Of a stretch of DNA of 64,000 bases, positions 1 to 7,180 are shown in pieces. The notes beneath the pieces are model-generated. The model ran no database searches and had not been told where the DNA came from. It saw nothing but the letters and a program-made list of their open reading frames with translations. The stretch spans positions 1-64,000 of the forward strand of contig CAOJXO010000002.1 of assembly GCA_948465545.1 (NCBI GenBank). Reading direction: 5' to 3'. The position numbers and the translations under genes were made by a program. The DNA comes from an uncultured Bacillota bacterium (GTDB lineage: Bacteria > Bacillota > Clostridia > Christensenellales > UBA1242). How positions within the stretch are numbered: the first letter of the stretch is position 1; every line of letters starts with the position of its first letter.

Positions 1-224
1 TATCAGGAGGAAAGATATTGTCATCGTATGGTTATGGCACAGTCAATGCCACAGCAATAAAGCAGATGTATGGAGATAGCAGTGCATGGGGGAATTGGAG
101 TTATAGTCCAAGTTTAAACGGTGGCTATCCAGTGCAAAAGACGCTGTTTGCCATTGGCGGGTTGACAGGTTCTCAGAATGTTTACAATTATTTAAAAAAT
201 ACTCTTGGTTTTACTGTGATATAA
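1..224 (+). CDS. C-terminal end of a surface protein (GLUG-like), truncated by the window edge
   Basis: The reading frame is open to the left edge, so this is probably the last 70 or so residues of a larger protein. The end has the pattern W-x-x-W-S-Y-S-P-S-L-N-G-G-Y-P (roughly residues 24-38 of the visible part), which resembles the segment closing GLUG-motif and other clostridial repeat-rich surface proteins. A TTG at 18 preceded by AGGAGG at 5-10 could also start a 68-residue protein, but the sequence looks like the tail of a secreted repeat protein and has no signal peptide of its own. The assignment rests on motif resemblance only. Confidence 0.5.
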   Translation, partial: SGGKILSSYGYGTVNATAIKQMYGDSSAWGNWSYSPSLNGGYPVQKTLFAIGGLTGSQNVYNYLKNTLGFTVI

Positions 225-227
225 ATA

Positions 228-253
228 AAGAACTGCCTTAGGCAGTTCTTTTT
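228..253 (+). terminator. Rho-independent terminator after the surface-protein gene
   Basis: A perfect 10-bp stem (228-237 with 241-250, core AAGAACTGCC) closes a TTA loop and runs into T residues. It lies between the convergent surface-protein and DUF4364 genes. The minus-strand side has a weaker T-rich tail, so it may act in both directions. Confidence 0.85.
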
Positions 254-809
254 AATCTATATTAATAAGTTTTTCATAGATGATTTCGTATATTGTTGGT
301 GCTGTGGTTTTCCATTTGTGAATCGCCTCATTCGCAGATTGGCGGGAAGGGGCTTTGATTTTAAGTTCAAACATAGGCACTGAAATAAGTGGTTCATAAA
401 TCCGCAAGATAACATTGTAAGAGCCGTCATCATTCTTGTTATATGTGGCAGTGTACTCCTGTGAAGACTTAACATTTAACTTATTTACTTGAAGGTATTG
501 TGATATATTTTCACGGGTTGCAAAAGGGATACGCCTATACAGATAGGAAAGACATTCTCGCCCCTCATAGGTTAGGGAGAAAAGTGCTTTGCCTTCCTCT
601 CCATCGCCAAGTTTGTATAATAGGTTGGAGGTTGTCATATCGTGAATAATTGCCTTACAATCCATATAGTTTTCTATCCAGTTGTTTTTTACTGAACATG
701 TGTCAAGGATAGAGTCCTCGGTAAGGGGAATCTCCATCTTATCAAGTACAAACAAAACTATAAGTTTATCAAGCACAATCTGCTCTTTATCAGAAAGAAT
801 TTTATCCAT
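252..809 (-). CDS. DUF4364 family winged-helix protein
   Basis: This 185-residue protein matches the DUF4364 family of Firmicutes: an N-terminal segment around E-Q-I-V-L-D-K-L-I-V-L-F-V-L-D-K, a helix-turn-helix-like region, and a C-terminal beta-rich part. Family members are thought to be small winged-helix transcription regulators, but their targets are not established. I place the start at the ATG at 809. A TTG at 845 would lie inside the -35 box of a good sigma-A promoter (817-845). The ATG has no Shine-Dalgarno sequence and lies 7 nt after the -10 box, so the mRNA is probably leaderless. The gene is divergent from the one at 913. Confidence 0.75.
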   Translation of the reverse strand: MDKILSDKEQIVLDKLIVLFVLDKMEIPLTEDSILDTCSVKNNWIENYMDCKAIIHDMTTSNLLYKLGDGEEGKALFSLTYEGRECLSYLYRRIPFATRENISQYLQVNKLNVKSSQEYTATYNKNDDGSYNVILRIYEPLISVPMFELKIKAPSRQSANEAIHKWKTTAPTIYEIIYEKLINID

Positions 810-816
810 TTTCACT

Positions 817-845
817 ATTTTATCATTATTTGATAAAAGTTGCAA
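817..845 (-). promoter_or_regulatory. Sigma-A promoter of the DUF4364 gene (leaderless)
   Basis: On the minus strand, TTGCAA (845-840) is followed by a 17-bp spacer and TAAAAT (822-817). The first ATG follows after 7 nt, so transcription should begin at or next to the start codon. Confidence 0.7.
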
Positions 846-867
846 ATTTTTTTGTTATAATTTTGTT

Positions 868-907
868 TTGTTTCTTCTGATTATTGTGATAAAATAAAAC
901 CAAGGAG
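868..907 (+). promoter_or_regulatory. Promoter and RBS of the gene at 913
   Basis: TTGTTT (868-873), a 16-bp spacer and TAAAAT (890-895) form a likely sigma-A promoter. AAGGAG at 902-907 is a good Shine-Dalgarno sequence for the ATG at 913. Confidence 0.55.
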
Positions 908-912
908 TAAAT

Positions 913-1794
913 ATGACATTGGAAAGCAATAAATCTGTAGAAAAGTTTATATCTGCATGTGATGACCTTATTACCTGCAAATTTTTAGTGGCAGAAACCA
1001 AAATACAAAAAATTTTAGGACTACTTGCTGAAACTCCACCTGTATATGAACTTGTATCTGCTTGTATGGAACAGTTCAATCGCGACAGGGAAATGAGTAA
1101 GGCTTTCGTTCAGGAATCACGTGGTAATTTTGTTTGCATTATGCCACAAGAAGAATTTAAGATTATCGCACTTGTATTTTGTGCTCTTGCTGACATTAAT
1201 GCGGGCAGAATCAACTTTATGGAATTTGTTAAAACATTCTTTAATGATGAAGAGGGGGTTACCTGCTTCAAACGCTTTATTGGCGTTATGATTATACCTT
1301 TTAGAAACTTAATTGCAGATGCGTTTGGATATCCTAGGATTGAACTTGATAATCCAGCAGAAACAACTTTAAAGGGTACAGCGAATCCTCAACCTCAACA
1401 AAAACCAGTAGAGCAAAAAGAACCGCAATATCATGTTAGCATGGAAGTGGAGTCACGTCTTGTGCGTTTCCCTAGTGTAAGAAATACTGAGAATGCCGAG
1501 GCAGAACTCGGAGAGGCTCTTGCAAAGGTGTGTGAGGTTTGTCAAAAAATCACAGGACAGATTTTGGAAGAACTTGAATCTTTTAACAAACGTGATTATC
1601 GCATTGATGAACTTAAATCAATTTGTTATTCTATAATTATGGCAACCTCAGATCATGATTTTGACATGCTTAGAGGGCTTACCATTGGACTTAAATATGC
1701 AAGCAAGGGTGTTAGGTCTATTAAATTTTTAGTAAGAGAACTTGATGAAAATGTTGACGATTTTCTTAGAATATTAACTGATTTAAAACATTAA
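913..1794 (+). CDS. Hypothetical cytoplasmic protein (293 aa)
   Basis: I do not recognise this protein. It has no signal peptide or clear membrane segment. Residues 1-145 look alpha-helical. A Pro/Gln-rich linker at about 155-172 (N-P-Q-P-Q-Q-K-P-V-E-Q-K-E-P-Q) separates a second helical domain at about 175-293, so two globular parts joined by a flexible linker are likely. The start is well supported by AAGGAG 5 nt upstream. Its stop codon overlaps that of the convergent ylbJ gene, and I saw no terminator between them. Confidence 0.75.
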   Translation: MTLESNKSVEKFISACDDLITCKFLVAETKIQKILGLLAETPPVYELVSACMEQFNRDREMSKAFVQESRGNFVCIMPQEEFKIIALVFCALADINAGRINFMEFVKTFFNDEEGVTCFKRFIGVMIIPFRNLIADAFGYPRIELDNPAETTLKGTANPQPQQKPVEQKEPQYHVSMEVESRLVRFPSVRNTENAEAELGEALAKVCEVCQKITGQILEELESFNKRDYRIDELKSICYSIIMATSDHDFDMLRGLTIGLKYASKGVRSIKFLVRELDENVDDFLRILTDLKH

Positions 1795-2714
1795 AATCCA
1801 CATATTAAAACTAATATAACAGCGATTAAAGTTGCCAGTATGGCGTGCGTAAATTTTTGAAGCACAAACAGCCATATTGGCATTTTTAACCTATTAAGCA
1901 TTGTAAATGATTGAAGTATGGTGGAGATTCCGCCAAAACTTATTATGAAGGTGCTGGCAATGATTGCAAAGGCACTAGGCATGCAAGTGGAAATATCCAT
2001 ACAGCCTTTTGTAATTTCAATAAGTCCCGCAAATATTGATGCTAGTGGGGCGGGTAAAAGGTTTAGTATAGGGCTAAGCGAAGTGATGACAACAAAGAAT
2101 ATCGCAATAATCACACCTACCGCAATAATACTGATTGCGCTGTCGACAATCATGCCGTTTAAATCTTGTTTAGTGTTGTTATTTTGCTTTTCAGTGACTG
2201 GCAGTTCTTCTGCTTTCACCTTTCTATAAAGAAAACCATTTATAAAAGCACCAAGTGCATGAGCGAGAAAAATTATATAGCCAAATTTTGCACTACAAAG
2301 CATGCCTGCACCAACTGCTCCTATAATAAACATAGGGCCAGAGGTGGAACAGAAAGAGGTCATTCTAAACGCCTCACTTCGGCTTATTTTGTTTGACTCA
2401 TAAAGGTCGGCAGTCATCTTTGCACCAACAGGGTAGCCAGAGATGATACTCATTAAAAATACATAACTAGATAGGGCAGGAGAGTTAAAGAATTTTTGCA
2501 TTGGTCTGGCGAAGAATCCAGAGAATCTTTCGACAGTGCCAAGGTTTGATAGAACCTTTGTGAAAAACATAAATGGCAACACGCTTGGCAAAACATTCAT
2601 CGCCCATGCCGATAGCCCTGAAAGGGTTTGGTTTATATATAGTTTAGGAAATATAACCATATTTACTATGATATATATAACAAATATAGAAAGAAAAAAG
2701 CGATATTTTTTCAA
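1791..2714 (-). CDS. ylbJ: YlbJ-like sporulation integral membrane protein
   Basis: This 307-residue multi-spanning membrane protein carries the YlbJ/nucleoside-recognition-type signature: an S-G-Y-P-V-G-A-K motif followed by S-R-S-E-A-F-R-M-T-S-F-C-S-T-S-G-P-M-F-I-I-G-A-V-G. In Bacillus subtilis ylbJ is controlled by sigma-E and is needed for heat-resistant spores; its transported substrate is uncertain. I chose the TTG at 2714 because GAGGTG lies 4 nt upstream. An in-frame ATG at 2726 has no ribosome binding site. The gene is convergent with the gene at 913 and divergent from pta. It fits with the sigK and spoIIIA genes in the window. Confidence 0.8.
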   Translation of the reverse strand: MKKYRFFLSIFVIYIIVNMVIFPKLYINQTLSGLSAWAMNVLPSVLPFMFFTKVLSNLGTVERFSGFFARPMQKFFNSPALSSYVFLMSIISGYPVGAKMTADLYESNKISRSEAFRMTSFCSTSGPMFIIGAVGAGMLCSAKFGYIIFLAHALGAFINGFLYRKVKAEELPVTEKQNNNTKQDLNGMIVDSAISIIAVGVIIAIFFVVITSLSPILNLLPAPLASIFAGLIEITKGCMDISTCMPSAFAIIASTFIISFGGISTILQSFTMLNRLKMPIWLFVLQKFTHAILATLIAVILVLICGF

Positions 2715-2731
2715 AATACACCTCATATTAT

Positions 2732-2760
2732 TTGACAGGTTTTTTACTATTTTGTATACT
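2732..2760 (+). promoter_or_regulatory. Sigma-A promoter of pta-ackA
   Basis: A consensus TTGACA (2732-2737), a 17-bp spacer and TATACT (2755-2760) lie about 60 nt ahead of the pta start. It reads away from ylbJ. Confidence 0.85.
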
Positions 2761-2823
2761 TTGTAATATACTTGTCTACATATAGGTATGCAAAAAAATC
2801 CTAATTAAGAAGGGGAAGAAATT

Positions 2824-3807
2824 TTGAAAATAAAAGATCTATATAAAAAGGCAAGAGCACTCAATAAAACTATAGTTTTTCCAGAAGCAAGTTTTAGTGA
2901 TAGAACTCTTGAAGCCGTAAAATATATACATAAAAAGAAGATTGCAAAGCCGCTTTTGATTGGCGATGAAAGTGCATTTATTATTCGTGATAAAACATTT
3001 TTAAAATATGATATAATCAATCCTAAAACCTTTTCAGATACAGAGCATCTTGCAAAGGTGTTATATAACAAACGAAAGGAAAAAGGCTTAACTTTAGAAG
3101 AAGCAAAGCGTCTTGTTCTTGACCCATACTATTTTGCCACTCTTCTTGTTGAAGAAGGATATGCCGACGGAATGGTTGCTGGCGTTGAAGTAAGTACAGC
3201 AAGGGCAATTAAGCCAGCACTTCAAATTATAAAAGCAAAGAAGAAAGGGGCTCTTGTTTCATCATGTTTCCTTGTGTATGGGAAAAATGATTTTCTTGGG
3301 GATAAGGTGCTTATGCTTTCTGACGCAGGGCTTATTCCAAATCCAACAGCAGAAAATCTAGTTCAAATTGCCGAAGATACAGTTAAAACATATACAAGTT
3401 TAGGGCTTGAAAATCCAAAGGTGGCATTCTTATCTTACTCTACTAAAGGTAGTGCCGAGGGGGAGAGTATTGAGAAGGTTCGTACTGCGGCCACTAAGTT
3501 TAAGAAAAGCGGTATTGTTTGCGATGGCGAACTTCAATTAGATTCTGCTCTTGTTCCAAAGGTGGCTCAGCATAAATGTAGCGACAGTCCTATTGAAGGA
3601 GATGCAAACATACTTATTTATCCAAACTTGGATGCAGGAAATATTGGATATAAATCAATTCAATATTTTGGTGGGCTTAACGCAGTAGGGCCGATATTAC
3701 AAGGTCTTAAAAAACCAGTAAATGATTTATCAAGAGGTGCAAGTGTGGAAGATATAATTGCTATGACAGCAATCACTGCACTTCAATGTGAGAAGGAGGA
3801 TTTATGA
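2824..3807 (+). CDS. pta: Phosphate acetyltransferase
   Basis: The enzyme interconverts acetyl-CoA and acetyl phosphate, the first step of acetate and ATP formation in fermenters. The 327 residues are a complete short-type Pta without the N-terminal DRTGG/P-loop domain. Visible conserved segments include Y-A-D-G-M-V-A-G at about 116-123 and N-L-D-A-G-N-I-G-Y-K near residues 262-271, followed by the G-P-I-L-Q-G-L block that lines the active site. Translation starts at a TTG preceded by a G-rich Shine-Dalgarno sequence. The last bases overlap the ackA start, so the two enzymes are translationally coupled. Confidence 0.96.
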   Translation: MKIKDLYKKARALNKTIVFPEASFSDRTLEAVKYIHKKKIAKPLLIGDESAFIIRDKTFLKYDIINPKTFSDTEHLAKVLYNKRKEKGLTLEEAKRLVLDPYYFATLLVEEGYADGMVAGVEVSTARAIKPALQIIKAKKKGALVSSCFLVYGKNDFLGDKVLMLSDAGLIPNPTAENLVQIAEDTVKTYTSLGLENPKVAFLSYSTKGSAEGESIEKVRTAATKFKKSGIVCDGELQLDSALVPKVAQHKCSDSPIEGDANILIYPNLDAGNIGYKSIQYFGGLNAVGPILQGLKKPVNDLSRGASVEDIIAMTAITALQCEKEDL

Positions 3808-4997
3808 AAACATTGGTATTAAACGCAGGGAGTTCATCTCTTAAATATCAACTTTTAGATATGGAGAATGAAAAATTAATTGCAAAGGGAAATTGTGAAA
3901 AAATAGGTCTTGCAGGGTCATCAATCACTGTAAAAGTAAATGGAAAAGCAACAACCACAGAGGTTAAACTTCCAAACCATGAAGAGGCTATGAAACAAGT
4001 TCTTAAAGTTTTATGTGATAAGAAAAACAAGATTATCTCTTCATTAGCAGAAATTGAAGCAGTAGGACATAGAGTTCTTCATGGGGGAGAAAAGTTTAAG
4101 AAATCAGTGCTTATTGATGAAAAGGTGCTTAAAGAACTTAGAAAACTTATTCCTCTTGGACCATTACACCAACCAGCAAACATTCAAGTAATTGAGGCTT
4201 GTATGGTTTTGATGCCAGGTGTACCACAGGTTGCAGTGTTTGATACTGAATTTCATGCAACTCTACCTGATTATGCATATCGCTATGCAATTCCAAAGGA
4301 CGCTTATAAGAAGTGGGGAATCAGAAAATATGGTTTCCATGGAACAAGTCACAAATATATTGCAGGTGAACTTGAAAGACTTACAGGCAAGAAAGGTAAG
4401 TTTATCATTTGCCACATCGGTAATGGGGCGTCAGTATCTGCAGTTAAGAATGGTAAGTGCGTAGATACTTCAATGGGATTTACTCCACTTGAAGGTCTTG
4501 TAATGGGTACTAGGTCAGGTGACCTTGACCCAGCAGTTGTAGAACGTATTATGGATATGTCTGGCAAAAATGTTCATGAGACAATTAACTATCTTAACAA
4601 AGAAAGTGGGCTTCTTGGCGTAAGCGGAATTTCAAGTGATATAAGAGATATTCAAGCGGTAGCAGACTCAAACAAAGATGCGAAACTTGCAATCAATATG
4701 CTTTGCTATAGAGTAAAGAAATATATAGGTGAGTATGTTGCAGTGCTTAATGGCGTTGATGCAATCGCATTTACTGCAGGTACTGGGGAGAATCGTCCAG
4801 AAATCAGACAACAAATCATCGATGGGCTTGATTGGCTTGGAATTAAGGTAGACAAAGATAAGAATTACAACTTTGAAAGAGGGGAAGTTTGTGATATTAC
4901 AGCAAAAGACTCTCGCTCTAAAATTTACGTTATTCCTACTGATGAGGAACTTATGATTGCTCGTGATACAAAAGAACTTGCAAAAAATAATAAATAA
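3804..4997 (+). CDS. ackA: Acetate kinase
   Basis: It transfers the phosphate of acetyl phosphate to ADP, giving acetate and ATP. The 397 residues contain both family signatures: N-A-G-S-S-S-L-K-Y at 7-15 and the G-F-H-G-T-S-H-K-Y block near 178-186. G-H-R-V-L-H-G-G (88-95), the M-G-T-R-S-G-D-L-D-P loop and F-T-A-G-T-G-E-N (nucleotide site) are also present. AAGGAGG lies in the end of pta, and the ATGA overlap links the two genes. I saw no terminator after it; the next gene has its own promoter. Confidence 0.98.
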   Translation: MKTLVLNAGSSSLKYQLLDMENEKLIAKGNCEKIGLAGSSITVKVNGKATTTEVKLPNHEEAMKQVLKVLCDKKNKIISSLAEIEAVGHRVLHGGEKFKKSVLIDEKVLKELRKLIPLGPLHQPANIQVIEACMVLMPGVPQVAVFDTEFHATLPDYAYRYAIPKDAYKKWGIRKYGFHGTSHKYIAGELERLTGKKGKFIICHIGNGASVSAVKNGKCVDTSMGFTPLEGLVMGTRSGDLDPAVVERIMDMSGKNVHETINYLNKESGLLGVSGISSDIRDIQAVADSNKDAKLAINMLCYRVKKYIGEYVAVLNGVDAIAFTAGTGENRPEIRQQIIDGLDWLGIKVDKDKNYNFERGEVCDITAKDSRSKIYVIPTDEELMIARDTKELAKNNK

Positions 4998-5008
4998 TGG
5001 AAAAATAC

Positions 5009-5037
5009 TTGACAAATGATTAAATAATCAATATACT
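5009..5037 (+). promoter_or_regulatory. Sigma-A promoter of rpmF
   Basis: TTGACA (5009-5014), 17-bp spacer, TATACT (5032-5037): a near-consensus promoter about 30 nt ahead of the rpmF start, suited to a strongly expressed ribosomal protein. Confidence 0.85.
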
Positions 5038-5069
5038 AAAAGAGTTGAAATTAAAGGAGGAAAGAAGAA

Positions 5070-5261
5070 ATGGCTGTTCCAAAGGGTAAGGTATCAAAGG
5101 CTAGAAGAAATTCAAGAAACTCAGCAAACTTTAAAGCGACTGCACCTACACTTGTAGAGTGCCCAAAATGTCACGAACTTAAAGCACCTCATAAGGTTTG
5201 TCCAAAGTGTGGTACTTATAAAAATGAAACTGTTATTGATACTGAAAAGAAAAAGAAGTAA
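5070..5261 (+). CDS. rpmF: Ribosomal protein bL32
   Basis: This 63-residue protein of the large subunit has the zinc-binding form of L32, with two C-P-K-C pairs at Cys31/Cys34 and Cys44/Cys47, and a basic N-terminal tail beginning M-A-V-P-K-G-K. A strong AAAGGAGG ribosome binding site precedes it. In many Firmicutes a DUF177 (YceD) gene lies directly upstream; here it is missing and rpmF has its own promoter and terminator. Confidence 0.97.
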   Translation: MAVPKGKVSKARRNSRNSANFKATAPTLVECPKCHELKAPHKVCPKCGTYKNETVIDTEKKKK

Positions 5262-5283
5262 TTGTTTTTAATAATAAATTTTG

Positions 5284-5316
5284 CCTCTATCTAAATAGGA
5301 TAGAGGTTTTATTTTT
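5284..5316 (+). terminator. Terminator of rpmF
   Basis: CCTCTATC (5284-5291) pairs with GATAGAGG (5299-5306) across a 7-nt loop, and the stem is followed by a T-rich run. Confidence 0.88.
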
Positions 5317-5331
5317 GCTATAAATACACAA

Positions 5332-5357
5332 CATACTGCTAGTATGCATTGCATACT
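5332..5357 (+). promoter_or_regulatory. Interleaved inverted repeats, possible operator ahead of plsX
   Basis: CATACT (5332-5337), AGTATGC (5341-5347) and GCATACT (5351-5357) alternate with 3-nt gaps, giving two overlapping palindromes. No T-run follows, so it is not a simple terminator. It lies about 110 nt before plsX. In Bacillus FapR controls plsX, but the half-site spacing here does not match its operator. Confidence 0.4.
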
Positions 5358-5463
5358 ACCGCAAAATATTGATTTTTTACCTAGTTTTATTTTTGATTAA
5401 AATTCCTTTACAAATGTTATTTATTTTTGTTATTATAATACCGATTACTTTTTGAGGTGAATT

Positions 5464-6474
5464 ATGAAAATTGTTTTAGATGCTTTTGGGGGAGATAATG
5501 CCCCTGTTGAAATTATTGAGGGTGCGGTTGCATCACTTAAAAAGCACAAGGATTTAGAGATTATTCTTTGTGGTGATGAAGCCCGTATTAAAGAGGTGCT
5601 TGCTGGAAGAGAGGAAAGAATTGAGATTTCTCATGCCCCTGAGGTTATTTCCAACCATGATGTGCCTACTGAGGCTATTAGACACAAGAAAGATTCTTCT
5701 ATGGTGCGTGCCTTTGATATTTTGAAAGAACGTGATGATGTAATCGGTATGGTTTCTGCTGGAAGCACGGGGGCTATCCTTACTGGTGCAATCATGAAAA
5801 TAGGACGCATTAGGGGGATTTCAAGACCTGCACTTGCACCTATTCTTCCAACAAAAAAGAATAACGATGTTATGATTATTGATAGCGGGGCAAATGTTGA
5901 TTGTAAACCAATTAACCTTGTTCATTTTGCTTTACTTGGTAGTGCTTATTATTCAATCATTTATAACAAGCCAGAGCCAAGAGTAGCACTTCTTAGCAAT
6001 GGTGCAGAGGAGGGCAAGGGTAACGAACTTACCAAAGAGGTATATCCTCTCCTTAAAGATGCACCTGTTAACTTTATTGGTAATCGTGAAGGTTGTGACT
6101 TTATGAGCGGAGATGTTGATGTACTTGTGTCCGACGGATTTCCTGCAAATGCTCTTCTTAAAGGGACTGAAGGTGCTGTTAAGGCTGTGCTTTCAATTTT
6201 GAAAGGAAGTATTAAATCTCACTTTTTAAGCAAGATTGGTGCACTTTTTATGAAACGCACTTTTAAAGATATTAAAAATAGGGTAGATATACAAGGTAGG
6301 CATGGTGGCTCTCCACTTCTTGGGTGCAAGAAGTTGGTTGTTAAAAACCATGGCTCTTGCAAGAGAGAAAACATCATTTCTTCTATCGACCAGACTATAC
6401 TTTTACATGAGAAAAATCTTAATAAGAGAATTGAAGAGGCTGTAGCGGCACTTGGAGAGGGTAAGGGTGAATAA
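5464..6474 (+). CDS. plsX: Phosphate acyltransferase PlsX
   Basis: PlsX makes acyl-phosphate from acyl-ACP, the first step of membrane phospholipid synthesis in most Gram-positive bacteria. The full-length 336-residue protein starts with the typical M-K-I-V-L-D-A-F-G-G-D-N-A-P and carries the G-M-V-S-A-G-S-T-G-A segment near residues 94-104 and a C-terminal G-G-S-P-L-L-G motif. GAGGTG precedes the ATG. fabD, fabG and acpP, which often follow plsX, are absent, and rnc overlaps its last codons. Confidence 0.96.
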   Translation: MKIVLDAFGGDNAPVEIIEGAVASLKKHKDLEIILCGDEARIKEVLAGREERIEISHAPEVISNHDVPTEAIRHKKDSSMVRAFDILKERDDVIGMVSAGSTGAILTGAIMKIGRIRGISRPALAPILPTKKNNDVMIIDSGANVDCKPINLVHFALLGSAYYSIIYNKPEPRVALLSNGAEEGKGNELTKEVYPLLKDAPVNFIGNREGCDFMSGDVDVLVSDGFPANALLKGTEGAVKAVLSILKGSIKSHFLSKIGALFMKRTFKDIKNRVDIQGRHGGSPLLGCKKLVVKNHGSCKRENIISSIDQTILLHEKNLNKRIEEAVAALGEGKGE

Positions 6475-7096
6475 GTTAGGTCATAAATTTAAAAACAAAG
6501 AACTTTTAGAGCGGGCGTTAACGCATGGTTCTAAATCGGATAAAAACTATGAGAGGCTGGAATTTTTAGGCGATGGAATCCTTGACTTTGTGGTTGGGGA
6601 ATATCTATTTAAACATTGCAAAGAAGATGAGGGGCAACTTACTGTCATTCGTTCTCATTTTGTTTCGGAGAATAACCTTTGTAAGGTGTTTGATGACCTT
6701 GACTTAGAGAACGATGTTATGCTTGGTAAAAGTTATCGTGGACAGGTTTCAAAAGCAATTAAAGGAGATGTTGTTGAGGCAATTATTGCTGCAATTTATC
6801 TTGACAGCGACCTTGCCACTGCCACCGCCTTTATTGAAAAACATCTAAACTTAGCGGACTTTAAGTCGATTAAAAACGACAACTATAAGTCTGAATTACA
6901 AGAACTTATTCAGGCGTCTTTTAAATGCAAAATGCAATATATTACTGAGCCTTGCGAAGAGGGCGGTTTTATTTCCACTTTCTGCATGGACGAAGATAAG
7001 ATTGCGTCAGGCAAAGGCGAAAGCAAGATTGAAGCCGAACAAGACGCAGCACACAAGGCAATTAAAAAATTGTTTGTAAATTACGATAAAAAATAG
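6467..7096 (+). CDS. rnc: Ribonuclease III
   Basis: It cleaves double-stranded RNA during rRNA maturation and mRNA turnover. The protein is about 209 residues. The catalytic signature E-R-L-E-F-L-G-D-G-I-L-D lies near residues 30-41, and a double-stranded-RNA-binding domain occupies about 140-209 (K-S-E-L-Q-E-L-I-Q... through the final alpha helix). I start it at the GTG at 6467, which overlaps the plsX stop and follows GGAGAG at a 7-nt spacing. A TTG at 6452 lacks a ribosome binding site. Confidence 0.95.
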   Translation: MNKLGHKFKNKELLERALTHGSKSDKNYERLEFLGDGILDFVVGEYLFKHCKEDEGQLTVIRSHFVSENNLCKVFDDLDLENDVMLGKSYRGQVSKAIKGDVVEAIIAAIYLDSDLATATAFIEKHLNLADFKSIKNDNYKSELQELIQASFKCKMQYITEPCEEGGFISTFCMDEDKIASGKGESKIEAEQDAAHKAIKKLFVNYDKK

Positions 7097-7119
7097 GGTT
7101 AAACTTATTTGATATTTTG

Positions 7120-7137
7120 TTTGCTAAATTTAGCAAA
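7120..7137. promoter_or_regulatory. 18-bp perfect palindrome upstream of smc
   Basis: TTTGCTAAATTTAGCAAA is a perfect palindrome between rnc and smc, followed by a run of A and, 5 nt on, a second imperfect inverted repeat (GTTAAA at 7142-7147 with TTTAAC at 7153-7158). The size and symmetry suit a dimeric regulator, or a weak terminator. TATATT at 7165-7170 could be a -10 box. Confidence 0.35.
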
Positions 7138-7180
7138 AAATGTTAAACTTGTTTTAACTTGTTATATATTAGGGGAACTT

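Noticed and set aside
7109..7180. N-terminal extension of SMC
   Set aside because: Would add a hydrophobic 24-residue stretch with no homology; the ATG at 7181 has AGGGGAA upstream and the conserved start.
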